From NCBI GenBank assembly GCA_020635035.1, contig JACKAO010000005.1, positions 1 to 64,000 on the forward strand: a DNA stretch of 64,000 nucleotides, in the 5' to 3' direction. Each line of letters opens with the position of its first letter. Within the stretch, counting starts at the first letter, position 1. Shown one piece after another: positions 33,324 to 43,242 of the stretch. The notes beneath the pieces are model-generated. The model ran no database searches and had not been told where the DNA came from. It was given only the letters and a program-made list of their open reading frames with translations. This DNA comes from Calditrichia bacterium (GTDB lineage Bacteria > Calditrichota > Calditrichia > Calditrichales > J004). The position numbers and the translations under genes were made by a program.

Positions 33324-34372
33324 TCAGTACTTTGTGAAAGTAAAGCATTGTAAACATCTAATGCTGAAATCTGCCTTGCTGCATCTCCCGTATCAAAAGG
33401 TCCACTCCACATTAAACCAATTTGTCCAGATTCTATATCTCTTGCCTTTTGCCAAATACTATTAGCATTATTTTTAATAAACAGTTTGTAATTTAAATCA
33501 TTTTTTATTTCATCTAAGATTGCCAGGTTACGAATAAAAATCCCTTTAAACTGCACCTGGTCGGCATTGCAATTTGGTTCATTGGGCTCCTTCAAAATCC
33601 CCCTGTTATCCACCAGTGTGGCAATTGCGGCATTCGCAATTTTTACTGCTGTATTTAAATAAAGTGAATCGTTGGTTGCTTTAAACAAGTAAGTAAATGC
33701 ACCCATGATAACACCCTGATTATACGTCCAGGTTATTCCATTATTATTTCTGCAATGATCTAATCCATCATTTACCAAGTAATCACTATTTATCATTCCT
33801 GATTTTATAAACCAGCTGGCAGCGGATTGGGCCCATTCAAAAGCCGTTCTGTCATTAAAAACAGATTCTATTCCACTGAGATGCAGGCGGGAAGCTACTG
33901 CAATAAACAATTCATTCGAAATAGCATTTTTATACTTAAAATCTTTTCTCCAATAAATGCCACCTTTGCATTTTTTATCCCAACCTTTTACCATATCTGA
34001 AAAAATATCAGCAGATTTTTTAAGAAATCTTATATCATTAAATACGTCATAAGCATCCAGCCAGGCGATGGCCCACCAACCCTGGTCATCAAAATAATAA
34101 TTCAGAAAATCATTCGGGTCGGCATAAGCAAATGTATGATAAATGCGTTTGTCAAAAGTAGTGTCTTTTGAAAACCTGTGATAATTACAAAGTGCGGTTA
34201 TACCATTGGCTGCATTCCACCAGCTTGTTGTTTCCCATAAAGCACTGTCCGGATTGTACCATTTGTCCAGCGTCTCAGCTATTGTTTTAGACTTATCAGC
34301 TGTTGTAATATTCTGAGAATGAAGAACATTAAACAACAGTGCAGTTAAAAGTAAATATCTTATACTAATCAA
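33320..34372 (-). CDS. Secreted GH76 alpha-1,6-mannanase-like protein
   Basis: The start is set at a TTG (34372) that overlaps the GH3 stop (TTGATTAG). It gives a clean signal peptide, ISIRYLLLTALLFNVLHSQ; an upstream frame to 34411 is possible. The product (about 350 residues) has the GH76 pattern: WWNAANGITAL near residue 50, YFDDQGWWAIAWLDAYD with the probable catalytic pair D95-D96, GGIYWRKDF, YKNAISNELFIA, WTYNQGVIMGAF and FKGIFIRNL. GH76 enzymes cleave alpha-1,6-mannan, as in yeast cell walls. It is coupled to the GH3 gene, so the two likely act on one polysaccharide. A non-ATG start is inference. Confidence 0.8.
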   Translation of the reverse strand: MISIRYLLLTALLFNVLHSQNITTADKSKTIAETLDKWYNPDSALWETTSWWNAANGITALCNYHRFSKDTTFDKRIYHTFAYADPNDFLNYYFDDQGWWAIAWLDAYDVFNDIRFLKKSADIFSDMVKGWDKKCKGGIYWRKDFKYKNAISNELFIAVASRLHLSGIESVFNDRTAFEWAQSAASWFIKSGMINSDYLVNDGLDHCRNNNGITWTYNQGVIMGAFTYLFKATNDSLYLNTAVKIANAAIATLVDNRGILKEPNEPNCNADQVQFKGIFIRNLAILDEIKNDLNYKLFIKNNANSIWQKARDIESGQIGLMWSGPFDTGDAARQISALDVYNALLSQSTD

Positions 34373-36935
34373 GCTCAATAATCCCACTGAGACCGCTGTC
34401 TGAACTTCCACCTACTTGTATCCTGAAATCACCAGGCTCTATTCCGCGCTGCATTTTTGCATCATACAAAGCAAAATCATCCCAGGATAAGGTGAATTTT
34501 ATTTCTCTGAACTCACCCTGTTTAATGAAAACTTTTTTAAATGCTTTCAGTGATTTTTGTGCAACAGGTACCGAAGCTTCCAGATCTGAAACATAAACCT
34601 GGACTACTTCATCACCATCACGTGACCCAATATTTTTAACTTTTACTGAAACATCCACACCATCTGCTCCAGGACCAACTTCTAAATCTGAATACTCAAA
34701 ATTTGTAAAACTTAATCCATAACCAAAAGGAAATAGCGGATCTCCTTTAAAATACCTGTAGGTTCTTCCATCCATATCGTAATTCTCAAATGCCGGTAAC
34801 TGATCAATTGATTTATACACTGTTACAGGAAGTTTTCCTGAAGGATTATATTTGCCAAAAATTACATCTGCAATGGCCTGTCCACCATTTTGACCCGGAT
34901 ACCATGCCTGAATTATTGCTGGCAGATTTTCATTTTCCCAATTTGCAGCCACTGCACTTCCGGATTGGATCACCAGAACAATCTGTTTTCCCATTCCCTT
35001 AAGTTCTTTAATAAGCTCTGTCTGCACATCCGGAAGATTGATACTGGTTCGGTCCCCGCGAAAAAAGCCTTCATAATTAACCTGAGACCCCATCTCTTCA
35101 CCTTCAAGACGCGGAGAGATACCACCAACAAAGACAACTACATCCGCATCATTAACTGCTGTAAGTAACTCTGCGCGTGTATCCTGATCCGGTTCCTGCC
35201 AGCCTAACTGAACAACAGCATCACCTCCGTTTTGAAAGTATTCTACTTTTATCGGGTAGCTTTTTCCTGCGGTAAGCTCTCTTTCGATAATACGTGTTGT
35301 TGCACCCTGGTTTACCCAGGCATCTATGACTAATTCATCATCAAAATAAAATCGTGAACCATCGTCAGACGTTACACCAATGGTATACTTACCACTTATT
35401 TTGGGGGTTAATTCACCTGTCCATCGTGCGGATATTTGTTCTGTTGGTAAGCCGGGAACCGGATTGCCCTGTGCCCAGTTGCAGTCCAGATTCGGGTCAA
35501 CCCGGCTGGAAAAAGGCTTTCCTTTAAGTTCCATGTTATCGAAATATTCTGCAAGAAGCCCATCCTGCCCTTCATATGTGAAGAATCCTTGCGGGATGGC
35601 CATCAACTCAATGATACCTTTGGTGTAACTTACCCCTTTTACATAACTTACAGTAGTTTTTTCAGAGACTGCTCTCCTGATCCCTTCCAGCGGAGTAATA
35701 TATGCAGAAGGTGTCCCGTTGTAGTTACCAAGAAGTGCATCCAGGTTATCTGCATTTGGCCCGATCACAGCAATCTTTTTCAAATCCGCAGACAGGGGAA
35801 GAAAATTATTTTCATTTTTAAGAAGAACTATCGATTCTCTTGCGACTTCAAGTGCAAGACGATCATGATCCGCGTTATTGTTCATTGAATAAGGAATTTC
35901 GCTGTATTTAACTTTCTGCGGTGGATCAAACATCCCGAGTTTAAAACGGGTACGAAACAATCTGCTTACTGCCAGATCAATTTCTTTTTCAGTCACCAAT
36001 CCTTGTTGTAATGCATCTTTCAGATAACTATACATATTTCCGCAGTTAACATCTGTACCGCTGTTCAATGCAACAGCTGCTGCTTCTTCTGCAGAGTTAA
36101 CTATTTTATGGTATTCAAAAATATCAGCGATTGCCCCACAGTCAGAAACAATATGTCCATTAAATCCCCACTCTTTGCGCAATATTTCATTTAACAGGAA
36201 AGGACTCCCGCAGCACGCTTCACCATCATATCTGTTATATGCACACATGACAGCTTCCACATTTGCTTCCTGTACAAGAGCCCGGAAAGCTGGCAGGTAG
36301 GTTTCCCATAAATCGCGATCACTTACTTTTACATCAAACTGATGCCTTAAATTTTCTGGTCCGCTATGCACAGCAAAATGCTTGGCACACGCTGCAGCTT
36401 TTAAATAATCCGGATCTGTCCCCTGGATACCTTTTACAAAAGCAATCCCGATTCTTGAAGTGAGATAAGGATCTTCTCCATACGTTTCCTGGCCCCGTCC
36501 CCATCGTGGATCACGAAAAATATTGATATTTGGTGACCAGAATGTCAATCCCTGGTAAATGCCATGCTCTCCGTTTCGGATTGCTTCCTGGTACTTTGCC
36601 CGGGCTTCGGTGGAAATAACATCTGCCATCTCATAAATTCTATCAGGATTCCATGTTGCTGCCAGTCCAATAGCCTGCGGAAAAACGGTTGCAACTCCGG
36701 CACGCGCGACACCGTGCAACGCTTCGTTCCACCAGTTATATGCAGGTATACCAAGCCGGTCAATTGCAGGTGCATTATTCATCAGCTGACTGATTTTCTC
36801 ATCAATAGTTAATTGATTTACGAGATCATTTATCCTTGTTTCCAATGGTTGTGATGAATCTCGAAAAAGCATATCATCTCCGGCGAAAACAAACTGAGTG
36901 TACATTAAAAATACAAATAAAATCATTAGTCGCAT
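34365..36935 (-). CDS. Secreted GH3 beta-glycosidase with PA14 insertion
   Basis: The 856-residue protein has a signal peptide (LFVFLMYTQFVFAG). An N-terminal GH3 barrel begins DLVNQLTIDEKISQLM. The nucleophile aspartate is D265 in HIVSDCGAIADI. A PA14 carbohydrate-binding domain is inserted at about residues 450-580 (LLAEYFDNMELKG, TIGVTSDDGSRFYFDDE). The second GH3 domain is followed by a Fn3-like C-terminal domain (VSVKVKNIGSRDGDEVVQVY). GH3 members with PA14 include beta-glucosidases, xylosidases and N-acetylglucosaminidases; specificity cannot be read from the sequence. It heads a two-gene unit with GH76. Confidence 0.87.
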   Translation of the reverse strand: MRLMILFVFLMYTQFVFAGDDMLFRDSSQPLETRINDLVNQLTIDEKISQLMNNAPAIDRLGIPAYNWWNEALHGVARAGVATVFPQAIGLAATWNPDRIYEMADVISTEARAKYQEAIRNGEHGIYQGLTFWSPNINIFRDPRWGRGQETYGEDPYLTSRIGIAFVKGIQGTDPDYLKAAACAKHFAVHSGPENLRHQFDVKVSDRDLWETYLPAFRALVQEANVEAVMCAYNRYDGEACCGSPFLLNEILRKEWGFNGHIVSDCGAIADIFEYHKIVNSAEEAAAVALNSGTDVNCGNMYSYLKDALQQGLVTEKEIDLAVSRLFRTRFKLGMFDPPQKVKYSEIPYSMNNNADHDRLALEVARESIVLLKNENNFLPLSADLKKIAVIGPNADNLDALLGNYNGTPSAYITPLEGIRRAVSEKTTVSYVKGVSYTKGIIELMAIPQGFFTYEGQDGLLAEYFDNMELKGKPFSSRVDPNLDCNWAQGNPVPGLPTEQISARWTGELTPKISGKYTIGVTSDDGSRFYFDDELVIDAWVNQGATTRIIERELTAGKSYPIKVEYFQNGGDAVVQLGWQEPDQDTRAELLTAVNDADVVVFVGGISPRLEGEEMGSQVNYEGFFRGDRTSINLPDVQTELIKELKGMGKQIVLVIQSGSAVAANWENENLPAIIQAWYPGQNGGQAIADVIFGKYNPSGKLPVTVYKSIDQLPAFENYDMDGRTYRYFKGDPLFPFGYGLSFTNFEYSDLEVGPGADGVDVSVKVKNIGSRDGDEVVQVYVSDLEASVPVAQKSLKAFKKVFIKQGEFREIKFTLSWDDFALYDAKMQRGIEPGDFRIQVGGSSDSGLSGIIELD

Positions 36936-37156
36936 CTTGGCATCCCGTGTAATAGTGAAAGTTTTTGTGTAGATGAAATGGATATTTTTCTTTGAAGAAT
37001 TTACAACTATTCATTTTTTTAGATCAAGAATAAATCTTTAAAAATTAAATATATAAAAATCTGCATCAATTTCAGCTTTAAAATAGCACTGCAAATTGTT
37101 TTTATACATAAAAGATTTAAATTTATTCCTTTTAATATAAGGGGCTTGGATTCAGC

Positions 37157-38281
37157 ATGAAGTTACTATTTGCCATTATATCATCTTTACCAATTTTTCT
37201 TTTTTATCCGCATTCAGCACTGTCACAAGAGAATTTTTTAAGTGATAAATCCAATGTGCTCTACCCTGTCTATCGCGGAGAAAAACTTGCTTTTATTAAT
37301 GCCGGCGGACATATCATTTTTTCAACTGAAACAAAATCGCATTACCGTGAAGCAGATATATTAATCGACAATAAAAAACAAGCCGGGTTTATACGCAATG
37401 ACCTTTCAACACAATTCAGCGAAGGCCTTGTGATTTTAGGTGACCGTTTCATCTTTCCTTTTGATCTGAACCAGAAGTATCTGTGTTTCGATAATAACGG
37501 CAATCTGGTTTTTGAAAAAGAGTGCGAATGGCTTGGCGCATTTAGTGACGGCTATGCTCAAATTTGCATTGCTGACAGGTTTTTGGGGTTAAAAATCGGT
37601 GAATTATGGGGCTTTATTAATAAAACAGGTGATATCGTGATTACCCCTGAATACGATTTTGCAGGTCCGTTTTCTGAAGGATTAGCAACTTTTAAAGATA
37701 ATGATAAATGGGGTTATATTGATACTTCAGGAAGCATTGTTTTAGAACCACAATATACTACTGCCGGATCTTTTTCGGGTGATCTGGCCTGTGTAAGCAT
37801 ATCAGGTAAATGCGGGTACATTAATAAAACCGGACAAAAAGTGATCCCTTTTCAATACCAAAAAGCCTGGTCATTTAAAGACGGTGTTGCACGGGTTTAT
37901 GCAGAAAACGCCTATGCCTACATTGATACATCAGGAAATTTTATAAATGATCAGTATTATATATTTGCCCATGACTTTTCAGAAAACCTGGCTGCTGTCA
38001 CGATAGCGAATAAAAGCGGTTTTATCAATCCAAAAGGAGATCTTGTCATTGATGCTGATTTCTCAAAATGCAGCTATTTCAGTAGTGGTCTTGCTGCTGT
38101 TCAGATTGATGAAAACTGGGGATTCATAAACCGATCCGGCAATCTGGTGATCCCGGCAAATTTTACCTATGCGTTGCCATTCAAAAATGATCTTGCACTG
38201 GTTTGGGATGGACCACGTGCTTATTACATTGATAAAGCAGGAAATGAGATTGCCAGTTTATTTGGCCCTGATATTAAATAA
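37157..38281 (+). CDS. Exported WG-repeat protein
   Basis: The 374-residue protein has a signal peptide (about residues 1-22, ending SALSQ) and at least seven WG/KWG-type repeats. Each has a beta-hairpin of the form (K/E)-WGFINKTG-x-I-(V/I)-x-P-x-(Y/F)-(D/T)-x-A-x-P-F-(S/K)-(E/D)-GLA. Examples are LWGFINKTGDIVITPEYDFAG and NWGFINRSGNLVI. Such repeats form an extracytoplasmic propeller-like structure, but their function is unknown. Its stop is 12 bp before the ABC exporter start. Confidence 0.8.
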   Translation: MKLLFAIISSLPIFLFYPHSALSQENFLSDKSNVLYPVYRGEKLAFINAGGHIIFSTETKSHYREADILIDNKKQAGFIRNDLSTQFSEGLVILGDRFIFPFDLNQKYLCFDNNGNLVFEKECEWLGAFSDGYAQICIADRFLGLKIGELWGFINKTGDIVITPEYDFAGPFSEGLATFKDNDKWGYIDTSGSIVLEPQYTTAGSFSGDLACVSISGKCGYINKTGQKVIPFQYQKAWSFKDGVARVYAENAYAYIDTSGNFINDQYYIFAHDFSENLAAVTIANKSGFINPKGDLVIDADFSKCSYFSSGLAAVQIDENWGFINRSGNLVIPANFTYALPFKNDLALVWDGPRAYYIDKAGNEIASLFGPDIK

Positions 38282-38293
38282 AAAGCTTGTTTG

Positions 38294-40042
38294 ATGACAA
38301 AAAAATCTGAGTATTTTAAACGCTATCTTATCTCAACAGGCCCTTATTGGAAGTATATGTATGTGGCCCTTGTCATGATGATTATTATCGTTGCCATTCA
38401 GGTTCTGCTTCCAAAATTTTTTGAAAAAATAATTGATGACTATATCCCAAACCGCAAATTAGATGAGTTACTTTGGATAAGTGCCGGATTATTGGTTTTA
38501 TATTTTATCCGCATGGGCGCATTTATTCTTCGAAACAACAAGATGCTCAATTTTGGATATCATTATATTTACGATTTACGAAATCGTTTAATGCATCATT
38601 TTCAACTGCTTTCATTTCGTTATTATGATATCAACAAAACCGGGGATATCATGAATCATATGCTCGATGACGTGATGAACACTGAACTGATGACGACTAA
38701 CTCACTGATTTATTTACTTGAAGATATCTTAATAATACTGGTTGTAAGCATCCTTCTCATCTTAATGAATGTAAAACTGGCATTGATTGCAGTTCTTGTA
38801 ATTCCGGTTTATGCATCTGTTCATCGCTATTTCAGAAAAAAGATAGGCGAAAAAAATCAATCCATCCGCGAAAACTACGCTCAACTATCCAGCAATTTTC
38901 ATGATTCAATCGCAGGATTACGTATTGTGCGGGCTTTTAATCTTGAACATTACCGAAAAAATGAATTCAATAAATATCTTCTGGAAGATCGACACCTTAG
39001 AATAAGTACCTATACTTTTAATGCTGTTTTTATTGGAATTACAGAATATCTGACGGTTATTGGAATTATTTTAGTTTTAGCCGGCGGAAGTTATCTGGCT
39101 ATTATTAAAGGCACAATGAAACCCGGTGAAATTGTTGCCTTTTACAGCTATCTGGGTTACTTATATAATCCAATTATACGATTAAGCAGTACAACAACAA
39201 TTATTGAAGCCGGTATAAGTTCAATAAAACGTATTTTTAAAGTATTAGATACAACACCCGCTCCTTCGGAAAAACCTGATGCCATTATTCCTGCCAGGCG
39301 TGCAAATGGAAACTTTGTCTTTAGCAATGTAACTTTTTTTTATGATGACGCTAAAACACCTGCTTTAGATAACCTGTCTTTTGATATTGAGCCCGGTAAA
39401 ACTATTGCTTTAGTTGGAGAAAGCGGAGGCGGGAAAAGTACTGTGATAAACCTGTTAATGCGCTTTTATGATCCCACTTCCGGCCACATTATGCTGGATG
39501 GTATTGACCTGAGAAATCTTCAAACGCAATGGTTGCGTAAAAATATTGCCCTTGTTTTACAGGAAGGATTCCTGTTTTGGGGAACAATTAGAGAAAATAT
39601 CCGCTATGGAAAAATAGATGCTACAGATAATGAAATAGAATGGGCATTGGATCAGGCGAATGCACGGGATTTCATCGAAAAATTACCACGGGGTATTGAT
39701 ACTCCGCTTGGAGAAAGGGGCTCGGGATTGTCCGGCGGACAAAGGCAAAGGATTGCCATAGCACGAGCAATATTAAAAGACGCTCCAATTTTAATTCTGG
39801 ATGAAGCTACTTCAGCATTGGATAATGAATCCGAAGTGAAAATTCAGCAAGCCCTGAAAAAACTGACCAATAACCGGACTACTTTTATAATTGCCCACCG
39901 CCTTAGTACCATTCGAAAAGCTGATGAAATTTTTGTATTACACAGAGGAAAGATCATTGAACGCGGTACGCATGACCAACTGCTTGAAAAACAGGGTAAA
40001 TACAATAATTTGTTCAATGCTCATAACTTTTTAAGTGATTAA
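38294..40042 (+). CDS. ABC transporter, fused permease and ATPase (MsbA/MDR type)
   Basis: The 582-residue half-transporter starts at the ATG at 38294 (the frame also includes a TTG 3 bp earlier). Six membrane helices occupy residues 1-310 (MYVALVMMIIIVAIQVLLP and others). The ATPase domain has Walker A GESGGGKST near 375, signature LSGGQRQRIAIARA near 475, Walker B ILILDEATSALD near 500, and the H-loop IIAHRLS near 530. It likely works as a homodimer exporting a lipid or hydrophobic molecule. A drug exporter cannot be excluded. It lies downstream of the WG-repeat gene on the same strand. Confidence 0.9.
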   Translation: MTKKSEYFKRYLISTGPYWKYMYVALVMMIIIVAIQVLLPKFFEKIIDDYIPNRKLDELLWISAGLLVLYFIRMGAFILRNNKMLNFGYHYIYDLRNRLMHHFQLLSFRYYDINKTGDIMNHMLDDVMNTELMTTNSLIYLLEDILIILVVSILLILMNVKLALIAVLVIPVYASVHRYFRKKIGEKNQSIRENYAQLSSNFHDSIAGLRIVRAFNLEHYRKNEFNKYLLEDRHLRISTYTFNAVFIGITEYLTVIGIILVLAGGSYLAIIKGTMKPGEIVAFYSYLGYLYNPIIRLSSTTTIIEAGISSIKRIFKVLDTTPAPSEKPDAIIPARRANGNFVFSNVTFFYDDAKTPALDNLSFDIEPGKTIALVGESGGGKSTVINLLMRFYDPTSGHIMLDGIDLRNLQTQWLRKNIALVLQEGFLFWGTIRENIRYGKIDATDNEIEWALDQANARDFIEKLPRGIDTPLGERGSGLSGGQRQRIAIARAILKDAPILILDEATSALDNESEVKIQQALKKLTNNRTTFIIAHRLSTIRKADEIFVLHRGKIIERGTHDQLLEKQGKYNNLFNAHNFLSD

Positions 40043-40084
40043 AAAACTCTAAACTATACTTCTAAATATTATTAAAAACATGAT

Positions 40085-40174
40085 TAATCCGAGTATTTAC
40101 ATGAAGTGAATTGGACAGAGCGGTATTAAGATCAATTACCCCGAATTAATTTTTGAATAATGTAATCCGAGTAT
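40085..40174. repeat. 12-bp direct repeat upstream of DUF362 gene
   Basis: TAATCCGAGTAT occurs at 40085-40096 and 40163-40174, with starts 78 bp apart, in the 177-bp gap between the ABC transporter and the gene at 40220. It could be a regulator site; chance is also possible. The second copy lies 46 bp before the start codon. Confidence 0.4.
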
Positions 40175-40219
40175 ATATATTGCTAAAAGATAACTATTTA
40201 TTACCACAGGAGTGCAAAA

Positions 40220-41809
40220 ATGATTACACGGCGAACTTTCATAAAAAATATGTCCCTGGCCAGCGGTGCCCTTGTTTTAAATCCTTTTAATCACCGTCTT
40301 TTCGGAAATACAGCAGGACAATTTTTTGCTTTACATCCATTTATTGAAAATAATCCTGATGCCGTTTTTATTATGCGTACAAATGTGGATTCAAAACTCA
40401 ACTCTGATGCATTGAAACAAGCTGGTCTCGATTTTGGACGTTCCGTTTTTATGAACACTGATGATGAAGCAACTGGGACTCCCCTGGACAATGCATTTGC
40501 CATCAAACCAAACCTGACATCACGCGGTACCTGGGAAAGGGGTTATACTGTTGAAGGCACAATGGGTGTTATTACTGATGCCCATTTTGTTGAAGGAACG
40601 ATTGAAAGCATGAAAGAAATCGGTATCAGCTCTGACAATATTGCTATCCGCGAAGTAAACGGTACCGAAAATCTTACAGACGGCGGGTATGGAGATATGG
40701 CTGATCGCACCGGTGCTGATGTACAAATTATCCCAACACCCATCGGAACTATTTCAGAGAATAAAATTCAGTGGGTTGATGTTCCAGATGGTGTTTGGTT
40801 TAACCGCATACCGTTCCTTGATCCGGTCCACAGACCGGGAAGCTGGTTGTTGAATATCTCAAAATTTAAAACGCATTCGATGGGTTTAACCTTATGTGCC
40901 AAAAACATCCAGGGTACCATCGCAGCTAAATATCAGCAGCATTGTACAGACTATAATTCAAAAATGTCAATCAATGCAGATCATATTAACAGTGATGCTT
41001 TTGTAAAAATTAAAGCAAACTACGATCGTCATGTTGCCGATGGTGTGCCCAGATGGGATGTACCGGGTTGGTCCGTGGCCGGTGGTCTTGGAATGGAAAC
41101 CTGGGCAAGCCGTTGTCTTGATAATAATTCTGTTACAAAACCGGGTCTGCATGTAATTGAAGGTGTTTATGGCCGAGATGGAGATTTTGTGGTTGGCCCG
41201 CATGATGGTCTTGCGATGGATTATATGACCAATGTTATTATTTTTGGAAAGAATGCATTCAATGTTGATAATGTCGGCCATTGGCTGGCTGGTCATGAGC
41301 CCGGTAATTTTGGACTTTTTCACCTTGCTTTGGAACGCGGCTTAACTTCTGTTCTTAACCCGCTGGACATTCCGATCTACGAATGGAAAAATGACTCAAC
41401 AGCAACACTAACGCCACTTGACAGTTTTGAACGCACACTTCTAGTCACCAATTACCTGCAAAAAGATGGTGAAGAATTCTGGCATATGTGCGATGAGCCG
41501 TTCTTATATCCTACCAGTATTGAAGCTGAAAAAATTCAGAAGCCATCATCTTATGTTTTGATGCAGAACTATCCGAATCCATTTAATCCATCGACAACCA
41601 TTCAGTTTAATCTTAGTGAAAATGGCAATGTTAAACTCGATATTTTTAACAGCCAGGGAACAGTCGTAGATGTTTTAGCTGAAGGTCATTTTAGCCGCGG
41701 TTCTCATATGGTTGTCTGGAACAGCAAAAACCTGCCATCCGGTACCTATTTTTATCGTTTACGTGCCGGGGCTTTTAATCAAACACGCAAGATGCTTTTA
41801 TTGAAATAA
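40220..41809 (+). CDS. DUF362 protein exported by Tat with type IX sorting domain
   Basis: The 529-residue protein begins with a Tat signal, ITRRTFIKNMSLASGALVL. The body (about 70-430) is a DUF362-type domain, with AFAIKPNLTSRG, GVITDAHFVEGTIESMKE, LLNISKFKTHSMGLTLCAKN and so on. The C-terminal 80 residues form a type IX-like sorting module: YVLMQNYPNPFNPSTTIQ, LDIFNSQGTVVDVLAEG and GTYFYRLRAG ending in LLLK. DUF362 proteins are often linked to iron-sulfur chemistry, but the cysteines here are too few to say so. The sorting tail implies surface attachment or secretion. Its stop overlaps the next ATG by one base. Confidence 0.82.
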   Translation: MITRRTFIKNMSLASGALVLNPFNHRLFGNTAGQFFALHPFIENNPDAVFIMRTNVDSKLNSDALKQAGLDFGRSVFMNTDDEATGTPLDNAFAIKPNLTSRGTWERGYTVEGTMGVITDAHFVEGTIESMKEIGISSDNIAIREVNGTENLTDGGYGDMADRTGADVQIIPTPIGTISENKIQWVDVPDGVWFNRIPFLDPVHRPGSWLLNISKFKTHSMGLTLCAKNIQGTIAAKYQQHCTDYNSKMSINADHINSDAFVKIKANYDRHVADGVPRWDVPGWSVAGGLGMETWASRCLDNNSVTKPGLHVIEGVYGRDGDFVVGPHDGLAMDYMTNVIIFGKNAFNVDNVGHWLAGHEPGNFGLFHLALERGLTSVLNPLDIPIYEWKNDSTATLTPLDSFERTLLVTNYLQKDGEEFWHMCDEPFLYPTSIEAEKIQKPSSYVLMQNYPNPFNPSTTIQFNLSENGNVKLDIFNSQGTVVDVLAEGHFSRGSHMVVWNSKNLPSGTYFYRLRAGAFNQTRKMLLLK

Positions 41810-43092
41810 TGAAGAAATTATTAATTCTGTTTTTATCGATTAGTGCATTTTCTTCAGCATCTGAATGGACCATTTTCACAAAATCGAACAGCACGATTCC
41901 TGCGGATAGAATATCTGCCATTGTTATAGATGATAACGGTAACAAATGGATTGCAAGCGACCAGGGGCTGATCTTTTTTAATGACTTAAACTGGACTCTT
42001 TATACCCAGAAAGATAGTCTTTTAAGCACTTCCGTTACCGATTTATTAATTGATCGTGCTGAATCAACACTTTGGGTTGCAACTCAAAATGGTGTTTCTG
42101 TTTTTGATATCAGCATCCCAAGTTCCATTCGATTTATAAAAAATTACAGTAAAGAAACAAGTAATCTTGTTGATAACTCTGTTATTTCACTTGGACTTAC
42201 AAAGAATACCCATTGGCTTGGTACAAAAAAAGGGTTATCTCTCATGTCTGGTGAAAAATGGGAAACCTTAACCAGGTATGATTGGCTGCCGCACAATGTG
42301 ATAAAAGCAATGGCAGCTCAGGCAGATGGCTGGAACTTCATTTCCACGGAAGGTGGTGGTGTTGCACGCATCAAATATGATGATGTCGACGGAATATCAT
42401 CTGCATCTCCACTTGTAAGTGCCTGGAGCGGAATCCAAAGTGATACTGTTTTTTGCGCCTTTGTTGCAAAAGACCAGTCGCGCTGGTTCGGCACTGCCTA
42501 TGGAATGGCTTCACATTTTGGCGATGAAAGCCGTGTTAACTGGACAACCTATTCAACTGTGGATGGGTTGATCAATAATTATGTATTAGCCATTACCCAG
42601 GATAGTTCTGATGCCATCTGGGCTGGTACTGCAAACGGTGTAAGCAGATTTAAGGAAAACCTTTGGCAAAATTGGGATAACACTACCCTTCCCGGAGATT
42701 CCGTCTTTGATATTGCCAGTGCTCAGGATGGATCGCTTTGGTTTGCAACAAATAGCGGTCTGGCACATTATAATAATCCGACAACAGCAATAAATACTTC
42801 CAGCACAGCAAATTCTGACAAAAATCATGAAGTTTTTATTTACCCTAATCCGTTCAACGCTGGGACAACTATTAGCTTTGACATAAGAGAAGCTGGCAAC
42901 CTGAATATTTATGTTTACAATATTCATGGACAGTTAATAAAAATCCTTTATAAAAACAACTCTACCGGATCCGGATCCTTATTCTGGGATGGCAAAAATG
43001 ACTTTGGCAGCATTGTGCCTTCAGGTGTTTATTATATTAGATTTACAACAGAAAAACGCCAGTTCTATCAAAAAGTGATTTTGTTGAAATAA
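41809..43092 (+). CDS. Two-component-regulator-propeller protein with type IX sorting domain
   Basis: The 427-residue protein has a signal peptide (LLILFLSISAFSSASE). A seven-blade-like set of reg-prop repeats follows (ISAIVIDDNGNKWIASDQG, LAITQDSSDAIWAGTANG, IASAQDGSLWFATNSG). The C-terminal 80 residues form a sorting domain (IYPNPFNAGTTISF, YNIHGQLIKILYK, GSIVPSGVYYIRF ending LLK). No kinase is fused, so this is a stand-alone extracellular propeller. It shares an ATG/TAA overlap with the DUF362 gene, so both probably function together at the cell surface. Confidence 0.82.
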   Translation: MKKLLILFLSISAFSSASEWTIFTKSNSTIPADRISAIVIDDNGNKWIASDQGLIFFNDLNWTLYTQKDSLLSTSVTDLLIDRAESTLWVATQNGVSVFDISIPSSIRFIKNYSKETSNLVDNSVISLGLTKNTHWLGTKKGLSLMSGEKWETLTRYDWLPHNVIKAMAAQADGWNFISTEGGGVARIKYDDVDGISSASPLVSAWSGIQSDTVFCAFVAKDQSRWFGTAYGMASHFGDESRVNWTTYSTVDGLINNYVLAITQDSSDAIWAGTANGVSRFKENLWQNWDNTTLPGDSVFDIASAQDGSLWFATNSGLAHYNNPTTAINTSSTANSDKNHEVFIYPNPFNAGTTISFDIREAGNLNIYVYNIHGQLIKILYKNNSTGSGSLFWDGKNDFGSIVPSGVYYIRFTTEKRQFYQKVILLK

Positions 43093-43169
43093 ATCCACAG
43101 ATTGCTCTTAAATAAAATAGCTTCAGAAGTGTGGTATATTTACATTTAATTGATCAGTTCAAACCTGCT

Positions 43170-43190
43170 TTTCCGTTTTAAATACGGAAA
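43170..43190. promoter_or_regulatory. Inverted repeat before the permease gene
   Basis: TTTCCGT and ACGGAAA form a 7-bp inverted repeat around the loop TTTAAAT, 53 bp before the start of the permease at 43243. It may be an operator or a weak terminator of the gene ending at 43092. No regulator match is known to me. Confidence 0.35.
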
Positions 43191-43242
43191 TCATCATACA
43201 ATTAAAAAATCATTTTTATAAAATATTATCGGAGAAGAATGC

